Part shown: one piece after another, positions 33,886 to 42,600 of the stretch
Numbering within the stretch: the stretch's first letter is position 1
How the letters are laid out: every line of letters starts with the position of its first letter
Source of the DNA: Campylobacter gracilis
GTDB lineage: Bacteria; Campylobacterota; Campylobacteria; Campylobacterales; Campylobacteraceae
Reading direction: 5' to 3'
Assembly (NCBI RefSeq): GCF_018374135.1
Contig: NZ_JAHAFS010000011.1
Coordinates: 24,416 to 88,415 of the forward strand
Length of the DNA stretch: 64,000 bases
Translations under genes and position numbers: made by a program
The notes under the pieces: model-generated
The model's database searches: none
Told to the model about the DNA's origin: nothing
What the model saw: only the letters and a program-made list of their open reading frames with translations

Positions 33886-34905
33886 TTACCACTTTTTGCC
33901 CTTGTTTAGGCGCAGAAACTCATCGGCTGAAATTTTAGTAATATTGCCATCTTTGACGTGAAATTTTTGAGTGTTTCTTTCGCTGAAAGTTACGTTGCCA
34001 TCGGCTTTGCCGAGCTCAAACATCCCATGACCGGTAGAGATTAGCAGTTCCTCATCTCCTTGCGAAGCGACGACGTAAGGGGTATTTATGACCATCTCAC
34101 GCTTCTTGCCGCTTTTTAGATCGATGATGCCGATCCACATCTTACCGCGCGGGCTAAGCACAATATCTTTGCTGGGTGCCGGTTTGCTTTGCGTGGCGTT
34201 TTCGTCGGTAAAATTTTCCTCAGTCTTAATGCTCGCGCGCTCGATCCTGATAGAACGGTCCAGCGCATTGAGCGAGCTTAAATTTTCATCCGCAGCAGCG
34301 GCTGCATTGGCATCTGACTTTAATGCGAATTTTTCATCTGTAGCGTTGTGTGAAACGACGTCGATACCGATGTTTTCAAGCTTTTTTTGAGTGTTATTTA
34401 CGATTGGAGCGTCCGAGTAGGTGGTTTTGTTTTGCTCCCATAAAAGCGAGCCAAAAAATTCGCCGAAGCTTTTATAAAGTCCGAAATAAAAGATCGCGCC
34501 TATAATTAACACCATCACAAGCAGCCACAAAAGCCAACCGCCGCCGCTTTTGTTAGGGCTGACCCTTTGACCATAAACCTGCTCGACTTTGGCTTTTTTA
34601 ACAGGCGCAAAGCTGGCTTTGGCGCTCTCAAACTCGCTAAGCCAGTCCGATAGATCCAGCCCGAACTCGCGCTCTAAAATTTTAATGTAACCTCTAACGT
34701 TAAAATTTGCAAGTTTTTCGAAGTCTTTATTGATGATGTATTCTAAATTTTGCGCGTCGATGCGCGTCGTACGCGCTATCTCGATCAGATCCATAGATTT
34801 TAATTTATCTAGATCGCTGCTTTTTGGTTGCTGCGTTTGCTCCGGCTTCTCGGTTTGTTCCGCCTGCTCGTCCGTATTATTTAACTTCTCTTCTATTTCT
34901 TCCAT
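33886..34905 (-). CDS. RodZ-like bitopic membrane protein
   Basis: A 339-residue protein. An acidic N-terminus is followed by a helix-turn-helix-like helical segment (about 35-85; SMDLIEIARTTRIDAQNLEY), a single membrane helix at about 125-147 (LLWLLVMVLIIGAIFYFGLY) and a periplasmic part. The final 90 residues (GKMWIGIIDLKSGKKREMVI) resemble the RodZ C-terminal beta domain. RodZ links MreB to the cell wall machinery, but the similarity is layout-based and the role is inferred. Its start lies 29 bases inside rlmB, indicating coupled translation. C. jejuni has a membrane protein of unknown role here. Confidence 0.6.
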   Translation of the reverse strand: MEEIEEKLNNTDEQAEQTEKPEQTQQPKSSDLDKLKSMDLIEIARTTRIDAQNLEYIINKDFEKLANFNVRGYIKILEREFGLDLSDWLSEFESAKASFAPVKKAKVEQVYGQRVSPNKSGGGWLLWLLVMVLIIGAIFYFGLYKSFGEFFGSLLWEQNKTTYSDAPIVNNTQKKLENIGIDVVSHNATDEKFALKSDANAAAAADENLSSLNALDRSIRIERASIKTEENFTDENATQSKPAPSKDIVLSPRGKMWIGIIDLKSGKKREMVINTPYVVASQGDEELLISTGHGMFELGKADGNVTFSERNTQKFHVKDGNITKISADEFLRLNKGKKW

Positions 34906-35578
34906 TTAAAATTCCATCACATAGTATCGCAAATGCCGCGCTTACGTTAAGCGAATCCCAGCCTTCGCGCATCTTTATAGATACCGCGCAGTCGCATTTT
35001 TTAAGCGCTCTAGCAGGTATCCCCTCTTCTTCGTTCCCCATTACTAGTGCGTTTTTCGCGCCGAGCTCTAACTCCTTAAAGCTCGTCCCGCCCGCACTCG
35101 CGGCGTAAATTTCAAAGCCGCTTTGTTTAAGCTCGTTTATCACGCTAAGCCCGTCTGCGGCCTTAACGACGTTTAGCTCGTACGCCGCGCCCGAGCTTGC
35201 GCGCACTACGCCCGCCATATTTAGATTATTTGCGACGACGATCACGCTGTCCGCGCCCAAAGCATAGGCGCTGCGCATTATCGCGCCGATGTTTCCGACA
35301 TCGGTAAGCCCATAAAGGATCGGCACGAATTTATCGTCTTTGACGCTAGCTAGATCGCCGAAGCTAAACTCCTCCACCTCGGCTAAAAAGCCTTGATGGT
35401 TGCCGCCGCGAGCAAGGGCTTGAGCTTTTTTCGCATCGGCGCGCTCGATCTTTACGCCGGTTGCGGCGATCTTTTTAAAAATTTCTTTCTCGCACTCCTT
35501 TGCAAGGATGATGCGGATAAATTTCTGCGGATGCCGGTTCAAAAGGTGCAAAAACAGCTGCTTGCCGTAAATAATCAT
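34877..35578 (-). CDS. rlmB: 23S rRNA 2'-O-methyltransferase of the SpoU/TrmH (SPOUT) family
   Basis: A 233-residue knotted methyltransferase with all three SPOUT motifs: NIGAIMRSAYALGADSVIV, ALVMGNEEEGIP and VSIKMREGWDSLNVSAA. An N-terminal substrate-binding domain precedes them. It probably methylates G2251 of 23S rRNA, although a tRNA target cannot be excluded. It lies between rsmI and the RodZ-like gene, in the same order as in C. jejuni. Confidence 0.9.
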   Translation of the reverse strand: MIIYGKQLFLHLLNRHPQKFIRIILAKECEKEIFKKIAATGVKIERADAKKAQALARGGNHQGFLAEVEEFSFGDLASVKDDKFVPILYGLTDVGNIGAIMRSAYALGADSVIVVANNLNMAGVVRASSGAAYELNVVKAADGLSVINELKQSGFEIYAASAGGTSFKELELGAKNALVMGNEEEGIPARALKKCDCAVSIKMREGWDSLNVSAAFAILCDGILNGRNRREVK

Positions 35579-35613
35579 TTTGGGATTTTAGCGAAAAACG
35601 GTTAAAATATGAC

Positions 35614-36429
35614 TTAGCGTATCAAATTTTTATATATTTCTTTGGCGGGTTCGCCGCTGATTTTTGAGAGTAGTTTTGCTTTTATTTTCGGCGCGATCTC
35701 AAGCGAGAGAATATCTTCCTGAGTGATTTTTTCAAAGCTTTTCTCGCCTGCGCCGTCAATCACGACGCACCACTCGCCGTTTAAATTTGCACCGTTTAGG
35801 TTGAGTAAGACCTCTGCGGCGCTACCGAAAAATTTGGTTTCAAATTTTTTCGTGGCTTCCTTAATCGCAAAAATTTTGCGCTGCGCGTCGATCCCCGCGA
35901 TCTGCTCTATTAGCTTTACCACGCGCTTGGGAGATTCGTAAAGCACGCACGGATAGGGGCTTTGCATCAAATTTAGGATCTGAGCTTTGCGCTGCGCGCC
36001 GTCATTATTTAAAAAGCCTAAAAAGCTAAATTCTTTCTCCACAAGCCCGCTTGCGGCGGCTGCGAGTAGCAGAGCGTTTGCGCCGCTAAGCACCTCGTAA
36101 GGCACGCCGCTTCGTTGCGCAAATTTTACGAGCGCAATTCCCGGATCGCTGATGCAGGGCATGCCCGCATCGCTTATGTATGCGCAAGCTTTTTCGCGCA
36201 AAAGCGCCGCATCAAAACCCGCGAAAAACTCCGCTTCATTGTGCGTGTGCAGAGAGTAAAACTGTGAAATTTTAAATGAAATTTGAAATTTATCGGATAA
36301 TAAGTTTAGAAGTTTTTTTGAAACCCTCGTATCCTCGCAAATTAGGATTTCGCAGCTTTGCAATACCTCAAGCGCGCGGCTCGAGATATCGCTTAGATTT
36401 CCTATCGGCGTAGGAATGAGATATAGCAA
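35614..36429 (-). CDS. rsmI: 16S rRNA C1402 ribose methyltransferase
   Basis: This tetrapyrrole-methylase-fold enzyme modifies the decoding centre of 16S rRNA. The signature TPIGNLSDISSRALEVL is at the N-terminus, followed by CEDTRVSKKLL and YISDAGMPCISDPG. The length is 271 residues. It begins directly after rpmE with no spacer, so the two share a transcript. Confidence 0.95.
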   Translation of the reverse strand: MLYLIPTPIGNLSDISSRALEVLQSCEILICEDTRVSKKLLNLLSDKFQISFKISQFYSLHTHNEAEFFAGFDAALLREKACAYISDAGMPCISDPGIALVKFAQRSGVPYEVLSGANALLLAAAASGLVEKEFSFLGFLNNDGAQRKAQILNLMQSPYPCVLYESPKRVVKLIEQIAGIDAQRKIFAIKEATKKFETKFFGSAAEVLLNLNGANLNGEWCVVIDGAGEKSFEKITQEDILSLEIAPKIKAKLLSKISGEPAKEIYKNLIR

Positions 36430-36630
36430 CTATTTCATTCCGTATTTTTGCTTAAATTTCTCGACGCGGCCCGCGCTATCTACGATCTTCTCGCTGCCCG
36501 TGAAAAACGGATGGCAGTTGGAGCAGATATCGACGCGGATCTCGGCCTTGTTCGAGCGCGTTTTAAAAGTGTTGCCGCAAGCGCAAGTAACGGTCGTTTC
36601 GACAAAGTTTGGATGGATATCTTTTTTCAT
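36430..36630 (-). CDS. rpmE: 50S ribosomal protein L31 (zinc form)
   Basis: A 66-residue L31 starting MKKDIHPNFVETTVTCACGN. The cysteines in TCAC and ICSNC form the zinc ribbon, so this is the C+ type that can serve as a zinc store. AAGGAT and a TATAAT promoter lie upstream. Confidence 0.97.
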   Translation of the reverse strand: MKKDIHPNFVETTVTCACGNTFKTRSNKAEIRVDICSNCHPFFTGSEKIVDSAGRVEKFKQKYGMK

Positions 36631-36966
36631 TTTTGATCCTTTTTGATGATTTTAAAAGGCAGTGATTATACAACTTTTTTATCTAAAAAGCAAATTTAAA
36701 GGGTTTTTAAAAATCCCCCGGCGAAGCAGCATTTTTTTTCAAGCATGCTTTTTGAACGCGAAATTTTAAAATTTAGCCCGCTTTGCGAGTAAAATTTATT
36801 TCACCGCGGCGTGCTGCGGCGTGCAAAATACAGCGCATAAAGATACGCCACGGCAAATACGCGCCGCGCGTCAAGCCGCCGATAAACATAGCGGATCGTG
36901 CAGAGCAAATTTTAAATTCCAAAATTTAAAGCGCGCGACTTTTAAATTTTAAAATTTGCCGAGCGC
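36631..36966. other. 336-base spacer between rsmE and rpmE
   Basis: It holds the rpmE promoter at its right end. The rest alternates GC-rich stretches (CGGCGTGCTGCGGCGTGC) with AAATTTTAAAATTT words. No reading frame or convincing hairpin is seen. Confidence 0.5.
36665..36670 (-). promoter_or_regulatory. candidate promoter (-10) of rpmE-rsmI
   Basis: The minus strand reads TTGTATAATCAC: a perfect TATAAT with an upstream TG, 34 bases before the rpmE ATG. Confidence 0.65.
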
Positions 36967-37623
36967 TTAAAACATCAGCTTCGCGCAAGTTGCGATCAGC
37001 GCGGTATTTGAGCGCAAAATATAAGGGCTATTAAGCACATAAGCGTTTTTAAATTTCTCCCTTTCGCGCGGCGAAAACCCGCCCTCCGGGCCGATGAAGG
37101 CGATCTCATCACCGCCGAAAATGTCGATGTTCTTGCCGCCAAAATCGATCAGGCTTACGTTTTCATACCTTTGCGCGAGCTCGTCCGAGCCGCCCAAAAC
37201 CTCGATCTGCATGATGGAATTTCGCCCGCATTGCTGCGACGAGTTGATCAAAATCCGCTCCATCCTCTGCAGATCGAGCCGCACGTTTTTCTGCGACAGA
37301 TCGGCATAGACCAAAACAAGCCGCCCGACGCCCATCTCGTTTAGCGCAGGCAGGCTCTTTTCGATCACGGCGCTCTCGACGACCGCCCAAGCGACGCAAA
37401 AATCGTGCGGCGGCGTAAAAACCGAGCTTTTAAAAACTAAATTCAGAGCCGCGCCTTTGCGCGAAATTTCGGCAATCTCATATAGATAACTCGCCCCGTC
37501 CTCAAGATTGCGCACGTCTATGCGCTCGCCCGCCCTTGCTCGCCTGGCCTTTAGGTGCAAAAACTGATCATTTTGCAAAATCAGGCTCTGTTCGCCTGCA
37601 AGCTTATCGTAAAAATATACCAT
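36967..37623 (-). CDS. rsmE: 16S rRNA U1498 methyltransferase
   Basis: A SPOUT-family enzyme of about 218 residues. The motifs are VESAVIEKSLPALNEMGVGR, FIGPEGGFSPREREKF and ILRSNTALIA. The ATG at 37623 overlaps the stop of the upstream membrane-protein gene (TGATG); the preceding TTG codon is less likely. The order rsmE-membrane protein follows that in C. jejuni. Confidence 0.93.
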   Translation of the reverse strand: MVYFYDKLAGEQSLILQNDQFLHLKARRARAGERIDVRNLEDGASYLYEIAEISRKGAALNLVFKSSVFTPPHDFCVAWAVVESAVIEKSLPALNEMGVGRLVLVYADLSQKNVRLDLQRMERILINSSQQCGRNSIMQIEVLGGSDELAQRYENVSLIDFGGKNIDIFGGDEIAFIGPEGGFSPREREKFKNAYVLNSPYILRSNTALIATCAKLMF

Positions 37624-38105
37624 CAAATAACACTCGCTATCAAAATTATCGCTAAGCTTAGCCCCAAAATCACCCGCATTTTGCGCTGATACGGCGCAAA
37701 GTTTTGGCTCAGATACGCGATTTTTAACCGCTTGTACGACGCCGCGCTAAGTATGATCATCGCTAACGCTGCGGTCGCCATAAAGTAAATTTTAAAGCTC
37801 AGATCAAAGTGCAGCACCGGCAGCATCACGCTTCCGCTGATTATCAGCACCGCGATGCACGAATAATAGATCGGCAAAAACAGCCTGATGCGCCTAAGAA
37901 ATCTAAGTCCCGATCTGCTCTTTTGCTTTAAATTTTTGGCTTGCGGCGCGGAGGCGACGGAATTTAAAGCCTTGCCGCGAGGACGAAATTCTGCCGCCAC
38001 GTCTATTTTAAGCTGGGTAAAAATCAGATAAATTATCGTTAAAATCGCCGCAGCTAGCGCAAAAAACTTATGAAAACCCAGGGCGCTTTGATACAGATAA
38101 TCCAT
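37623..38105 (-). CDS. small integral membrane protein with four helices
   Basis: About 160 residues with four hydrophobic segments (near 12-32, 75-97, 103-123 and 142-160). A basic cytoplasmic loop (ARPRGKAL, KSRSGLRFLRR) separates the first and second. The topology resembles CopD-like or SirB-like proteins of Campylobacter found in the same place. No catalytic or metal motif is evident, and the function is unknown. The ATG at 38105 overlaps the stop of the frame upstream. Confidence 0.75.
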   Translation of the reverse strand: MDYLYQSALGFHKFFALAAAILTIIYLIFTQLKIDVAAEFRPRGKALNSVASAPQAKNLKQKSRSGLRFLRRIRLFLPIYYSCIAVLIISGSVMLPVLHFDLSFKIYFMATAALAMIILSAASYKRLKIAYLSQNFAPYQRKMRVILGLSLAIILIASVI

Positions 38106-38473
38106 CACTTCCGCCGAGGGGTTAAATTTGCAGTATAAAATTTTGCGCGGCTAGAGCCGAAACGATCAAATTCCAACGCAAATTTTTTCGGCGCGAGATA
38201 AAACGGATCGGCTCCGCGCCTTTGAAATTTTAAAAACCCTTCAAAGCAGCTGCGGATATTTGTTGCGTCAAAATTTACCGCGCGCGCTCTCAACCCTGGT
38301 TTCGCGCCGTATATCTCGCGCCAAGAATGAAATTTTGCAGATAAAGCTTTATAAAATTTAAAATTTTTCTGCGCAGATCGCACGGGTAAGAAGAACGCTA
38401 AAATCGCGCCTACGCGCCGCATACGAACCACGCAAATTTTAAAAATTTTCAAATTTAGACGCGGATTTTTCAA
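38105..38473 (-). CDS. doubtful small basic protein
   Basis: A 122-codon frame from a TTG at 38473, with a good site (AAGGCGGAG) five bases upstream. It ends in TGATG overlap with the next gene, both signs of real translation. The product is very basic (many Arg/Lys), with one weak hydrophobic stretch (RVGAILAFFLPV) and no family I recognise. Amino-acid composition resembles translated spacer DNA. It may be a genuine lineage-specific gene or an open spacer; I cannot decide. Confidence 0.35.
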   Translation of the reverse strand: MKNPRLNLKIFKICVVRMRRVGAILAFFLPVRSAQKNFKFYKALSAKFHSWREIYGAKPGLRARAVNFDATNIRSCFEGFLKFQRRGADPFYLAPKKFALEFDRFGSSRAKFYTANLTPRRK

Positions 38474-38482
38474 CGCTCCGCC

Positions 38483-38704
38483 TTATTCCGTCACCGGAAG
38501 CGGCGGCATATCGGCATTTATATCGACTTTGGGCTCGCTAGGCGCGATAGGCACGTCCTTCGGCACCTCGCTATCCACAGGCGGCTTTTGCAAGGCGTCC
38601 TTTTTCTCATCGTCGCAACCGCCCAAAGCAAGCGCGCAGACAAAGATAGCGCATGTGGCAAAAACGCGCACAAATCCCGCGCCAAATTTAAAGAAATTTC
38701 TCAT
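38483..38704 (-). CDS. small Pro/Asp-rich lipoprotein
   Basis: A 73-residue protein from the ATG at 38704, with AAGGA six bases upstream and a one-base overlap with the queD stop (TGATG). Residues 1-30 form a lipoprotein signal ending in the lipobox LALGGC. The rest is a short acidic, proline-rich tail (SEVPKDVPIAPSEPKVDIN) with no fold. Its role is unknown. The longer frame to 38857 lies inside queD and is unlikely. Confidence 0.7.
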   Translation of the reverse strand: MRNFFKFGAGFVRVFATCAIFVCALALGGCDDEKKDALQKPPVDSEVPKDVPIAPSEPKVDINADMPPLPVTE

Positions 38705-39285
38705 CAGCAATCCTTTGGATAGATGATTTTTTCGCCGCGCAGTAGCTTTTGCCAAAGCTCCGGCTGCCTCCACTCCTCGCGCACGGCCGGCGAGAATTCT
38801 ATCTCTTCCAGCGAGATCTCGCCCATCTGCGCGTTGTAGGCGTCCTCGCGGAAGCACTGTGCGTAGCCGGTGGCCGTTTCGTGCACGATGACGCTGTGAA
38901 GCTTTACTTCGCGCTCGCCGTTTTGCATCTGAGTCAGGCTCAAAAGTCGGTCCACAAGGACGAAAAAAATTCTACAAAACTGCTCCGCACTCGGATTTAG
39001 CGGTATCTGTACCCAGCGCGCGCTGTGTTTTTTAAGATCCGCGATATAGCTCGCATCATCGCGCGCATAAATCGTCGTGGCGTGATCGAAACTATCGATA
39101 AGCTCGCGGATACCGAGCTTCATGTAGCCGAAGTCATAAACCATCCCCGCTTCATCTAAAAAATTTGAGCTAAGCAAAATTTCGCATCTGTAGGAGTGGC
39201 CGTGGATGCTCGTGCGGCACCGCTTCGAGCCGCACAGGCGCACGATGTGAGCGTTTTCGAATTCGTATAATTTCCTGATTATCAT
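38704..39285 (-). CDS. queD: 6-carboxytetrahydropterin synthase
   Basis: This enzyme of queuosine (7-deazaguanine) synthesis has about 193 residues. The zinc ligands are the His in FENAHIV and both in IHGHSY. FDHATTI and a late HETATG are also typical of the family. The ATG at 39285 has AAGGACGGGG upstream and overlaps the queE stop (ATGA). The two successive queuosine enzymes are thus translated together. Confidence 0.93.
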   Translation of the reverse strand: MIIRKLYEFENAHIVRLCGSKRCRTSIHGHSYRCEILLSSNFLDEAGMVYDFGYMKLGIRELIDSFDHATTIYARDDASYIADLKKHSARWVQIPLNPSAEQFCRIFFVLVDRLLSLTQMQNGEREVKLHSVIVHETATGYAQCFREDAYNAQMGEISLEEIEFSPAVREEWRQPELWQKLLRGEKIIYPKDC

Positions 39286-40223
39286 ACCCCGTCCTTCTCG
39301 CCCCAAATTCTAATATGTAGGCGATCGGAGTAATTATAGCCGTTTTTTAGGCAAAAATCCACGCAAAATTGCGCGCCGCTTTCCAGCTCGTGACGATCTG
39401 CGCCGCGCGGCATACAATAAACCTCGCTCTCGCACGCCGCTAAAATTTCGGCAATTTCGGGCTGCGCGTCAAATTCCGGCGAGATGACGAACTTGTAAAA
39501 GCTATCCTTTGCGTTTTGCCTTAAGCTTCGCAGCGCGGCGAAGTTTAACCTGCGTTCGCGAGGCTCGGCGGAGTTTGAAAGTTTAGGCGAGACCGCAAAG
39601 ACGCAGCTTTTGTAGGCGGGAAATTTTTCAAAATCCACGAAAATCGTGCCGTTGGTTTCGAAGTGCACTGCGTGTCCGCGCGCGAGCAGCTCGCAGACGA
39701 ACTCGTAAAATAGCGCCTCTTTGTGATGCAACATCGGCTCGCCGCCGGTGATAACGACGATCGGCTTTTGATGAAGCTTAGCGCTCTGCGGCAAGACGGA
39801 GCTTTGCGGATTTAAATTTAAAGAATTTTCGCTCGTTAAATTTAAAGATTTTTCTGCGCTACCGTTTGGACGGAGAAGTGTTTGCGCGGCGGCGGAATTT
39901 AAGGTATCGCTTTCGGAAAAAGTTTCGGCAGTGCAAAACCCCGGCGTAGAGCACACGAGTGCGGAACAGGATGAATCGGATAAATTTGGAATTTTATTCA
40001 AAAGCTGCGCTAAATTTAAAATTTCTTCGTGCTCGAAGTGGCTCGCAAACACCGCGCGGATCGTATCGCAGCCGCGCAAGATCTCGCCGGTCTTTGGCGA
40101 AACGCGCTCGCCGCCAAAGCCCTCGCAGCGCAGATTACAGCCCGCAAAGCGAAAGAAAAACGCGAGCCTGCCCGCAAATTTGCCCTCGCCTTGGATACTT
40201 AAAAAGCTCTCTACGAGCCTCAT
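39282..40223 (-). CDS. queE: 7-carboxy-7-deazaguanine synthase (radical SAM) with a 70-residue insertion
   Basis: The radical SAM enzyme that acts after QueD in queuosine synthesis. QGEGKFAG is followed by cysteines at 29, 33 and 52 (CNLRC, GCDT), a spaced cluster motif seen in QueE. VITGGEPMLH and HFETNGT are conserved SAM-binding and core segments. Residues of about 70-142 are a Ser/Asn/Leu-rich insertion (SLNLTSENSLNLNPQSSV), making the protein 313 long against about 220-250 for the family. The insert DNA has about eight RAATTY words in 220 bases. The gene overlaps moaA by four bases. Confidence 0.9.
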   Translation of the reverse strand: MRLVESFLSIQGEGKFAGRLAFFFRFAGCNLRCEGFGGERVSPKTGEILRGCDTIRAVFASHFEHEEILNLAQLLNKIPNLSDSSCSALVCSTPGFCTAETFSESDTLNSAAAQTLLRPNGSAEKSLNLTSENSLNLNPQSSVLPQSAKLHQKPIVVITGGEPMLHHKEALFYEFVCELLARGHAVHFETNGTIFVDFEKFPAYKSCVFAVSPKLSNSAEPRERRLNFAALRSLRQNAKDSFYKFVISPEFDAQPEIAEILAACESEVYCMPRGADRHELESGAQFCVDFCLKNGYNYSDRLHIRIWGEKDGV

Positions 40224-41185
40224 CCGCCCGTCTCGTAAAATGCGCGACTTGAAATTTCATTCGAAGCGTCCGTTTGCCAGCGATTTTTTTCGGGTTTATT
40301 CGCTAAAATTTTAGCCAAAATTTCGGCGGCTGCGGCGATGTCGCCCTCTTTCACCGCCTTTTTGATACTTAGCGCGTCCTCGAAGTAAAGACAAGGGATC
40401 AAAAGCCCCTCTGCGCTTAGTCTGATGCGGTTGCAACTCTCGCAAAAATCGTGCTTGTGCGGATCGATGATGCCGAAGGTGTAGCCGTCCCCGAGAGCGT
40501 AAAGCGACGCGGGCGAGCTCTGCGATTTCGGCAGAGCGGTAAAGATAAATTTACGCCTTAAAATATCTAAAATTTCACTCGATTTTAAGCCTGTAAGATC
40601 GCCGGCATGGGTGTTTTCCATAAATTCTATAAAGCGGATCTGGCAATCCTTTTCGCGGGCAAATTCCAGCAAATAAATAAGCTCGTCGTCGTTGATCCCT
40701 TTTAGCGCGACGGTGTTTAGCTTGACCTTTAGCCCCGCTTCAAGTGCGGCGTCAAGGCCCTCCAGGACGTTATAAAGCACGCCGCGCTGAGCTATAAATT
40801 TAGCCCGCTCCGGTCGCAGCGAGTCAAGCGACATATTGATGCGCTTCAGCCCCGCGTCTTTCAAGGCGCGCGCGTAGTTTTTGAGATAATACCCGTTGGT
40901 GGTAAGCGCAAGATCGATACCCGGAGCGTAATCCGCGATCATCTTTATAAAATCCTCGATCCCCCTTCGCACCAGCGGTTCGCCTCCGGTGATACGGATC
41001 TTTTTTACGCCGCCGTCGATCGCAACTTTGACGAATAAAAACATCTCCTCAAAGCTTAAAATATTCTCTCGCGGCACCCAATTAAACGGCGTACTCGGCA
41101 TGCAATATCTGCATCTGAAATTACACCGCTGCGTAACTGAAATGCGCAAATAATCGATCGTTCGTCCAAATTTATCAATTAGCAT
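40220..41185 (-). CDS. moaA: GTP 3',8-cyclase (molybdenum cofactor synthesis)
   Basis: A radical SAM enzyme that starts molybdopterin synthesis from GTP. The N-terminal cluster is CNFRCRYC and the C-terminal cluster CESCNRIRLSAEGLLIPC. ITGGEPLVRRG and LTTNGYYL are the core segments. The ATG at 41185 has AAGGC upstream and replaces an earlier TTG-type start at 41203. It heads the moaA-queE-queD-lipoprotein run. Together with the mod genes it points to active molybdoenzymes. Confidence 0.96.
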   Translation of the reverse strand: MLIDKFGRTIDYLRISVTQRCNFRCRYCMPSTPFNWVPRENILSFEEMFLFVKVAIDGGVKKIRITGGEPLVRRGIEDFIKMIADYAPGIDLALTTNGYYLKNYARALKDAGLKRINMSLDSLRPERAKFIAQRGVLYNVLEGLDAALEAGLKVKLNTVALKGINDDELIYLLEFAREKDCQIRFIEFMENTHAGDLTGLKSSEILDILRRKFIFTALPKSQSSPASLYALGDGYTFGIIDPHKHDFCESCNRIRLSAEGLLIPCLYFEDALSIKKAVKEGDIAAAAEILAKILANKPEKNRWQTDASNEISSRAFYETGG

Positions 41186-41265
41186 ATTTTGCCTTAATAT
41201 CAATTTGCGGCGATTATATAAAAAACAAAGCGATTTTGCAAAATTTTATTTTTATATTGCTCCGG

Positions 41266-41625
41266 CTATTTTCTTACCGAGCCGATGAGCTCTTTAAGCT
41301 GATCCAAAAGCGGTCTGATCTGCTTTTCTACCCGCTCGTCGATCATCGTAGGCACTACGTCTAGTCTTTGTTCTATCGTCTCGTCGATCACGTCGGCAAT
41401 CGCGTTTATATCGATATTGGGAGCGACTTTACCGCCCGAATCGATCATCTCTTTTAGCTCCTCGACCTTCTTTTTAAGCAGATAGTTTTCCTGCATAGCA
41501 TCGGTCAGAACTTGATCAAATCGCTCGAATTTTTTGTCGGCTTGCTTATCCTTAAAATATATGACGAAAAACATCAAAAATATAACGACGCAAAGTCCTA
41601 AAATGATGATAGTGTTAAGATCCAT
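41266..41625 (-). CDS. membrane-anchored coiled-coil protein
   Basis: A 119-residue protein with one N-terminal membrane helix (NTIIILGLCVVIFLMFFVIYF) followed by a charged helical region (ADKKFERFDQVLTDAMQENY). It ends with a second helical part (IEQRLDVVPTMIDERVEKQI). It resembles small campylobacterial proteins of unknown function next to ubiA. It lies nine bases after the ubiA stop. Confidence 0.7.
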   Translation of the reverse strand: MDLNTIIILGLCVVIFLMFFVIYFKDKQADKKFERFDQVLTDAMQENYLLKKKVEELKEMIDSGGKVAPNIDINAIADVIDETIEQRLDVVPTMIDERVEKQIRPLLDQLKELIGSVRK

Positions 41626-41634
41626 AGGGGTTCC

Positions 41635-42504
41635 TTAAAATAAATTTACAAAAATAAAAGCGAAAAACGCAATGCCTAAGTAGCCATTCAGCGTAAAAAA
41701 GGCGCGATCGATCTTACTAAAATCACTACGTACGATCTTATGCTCGAAGTACAAAATCGTCGCGCATGCAGCCACGCCAAGATAGGCAAAAAAACCTAAA
41801 TTTGCCGCCGCGCAAAATAGCAGCCAAAAAAGCACCGCCACGGCATGAAAAATTTTAGAGATAAACATCGACGCTTCCTTACCGTAAAGCGCAGGGATGC
41901 TGTAAAGCCCCGCCGTGCGGTCAAATTCCATATCTTGAAGCGAATACAGCACGTCAAAGCCGCCTACCCAAAATACTACTCCGAGACATAGCAGCACCGA
42001 CCATAGCGGAATTCCGCCGCTAACGGCGATCGCCCCCGCAATCGGCGCAAGCCCCAGGCAAAAGCCGAGCATCAAATGCGCGGTCTCGCTAAAGCGCTTA
42101 AAATACGAATACCCGCCCAATGCCGCTAAAATCGGCATCGAAAGCTTAAACGCCAAAGGATTTATAAGCGCCGAAACCGCTACGAAAACTACCGCGTTTG
42201 CAATGATGAAAAGCAGTAAATTCCCGCGCCCGATCCGTCCGTCCACGCTAGGGCGCGAAGCGCAACGCGGATTGGCGCGGTCAATATCCTCGTCCAAGTA
42301 GCGATTTAACGCCATCGCGAAGCTTCTCGCGCTTACCGCGCATAAAATCCCTAAAAAAAGCAACTTCCAGCCGAACCACACCGAGCCGCTTTGCAGCTTG
42401 CTCGCGGTAATCATCGCCGTAAAAATAAACGGCAGCGCGAAAACCGAGTGTTTAAAAACTATTAATTCATTGATGTCGGATAAAATTTCTTTAAATTTAG
42501 CCAT
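41635..42504 (-). CDS. mqnP: UbiA-family prenyltransferase, probably MqnP of the futalosine menaquinone pathway
   Basis: A polytopic prenyltransferase of about 289 residues. The first aspartate-rich motif is NRYLDEDIDRANPR and the second SLQDMEFDRTAGLYSIP. Campylobacter makes menaquinone by the futalosine route, which uses MqnP, so that assignment is preferred over ubiquinone UbiA. The ATG at 42504 has AAGGGG upstream; the longer frame to 42624 would overlap miaA's promoter region. Divergent from miaA. Confidence 0.85.
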   Translation of the reverse strand: MAKFKEILSDINELIVFKHSVFALPFIFTAMITASKLQSGSVWFGWKLLFLGILCAVSARSFAMALNRYLDEDIDRANPRCASRPSVDGRIGRGNLLLFIIANAVVFVAVSALINPLAFKLSMPILAALGGYSYFKRFSETAHLMLGFCLGLAPIAGAIAVSGGIPLWSVLLCLGVVFWVGGFDVLYSLQDMEFDRTAGLYSIPALYGKEASMFISKIFHAVAVLFWLLFCAAANLGFFAYLGVAACATILYFEHKIVRSDFSKIDRAFFTLNGYLGIAFFAFIFVNLF

Positions 42505-42600
42505 TTTGCCCCTTATTTTGGGCACCATTGTATCAAAAAAAAGTAAGAATAGCTCTAAATTTGATATAATTTGAACGAAAAATTTACGAAAGGAAACGCC

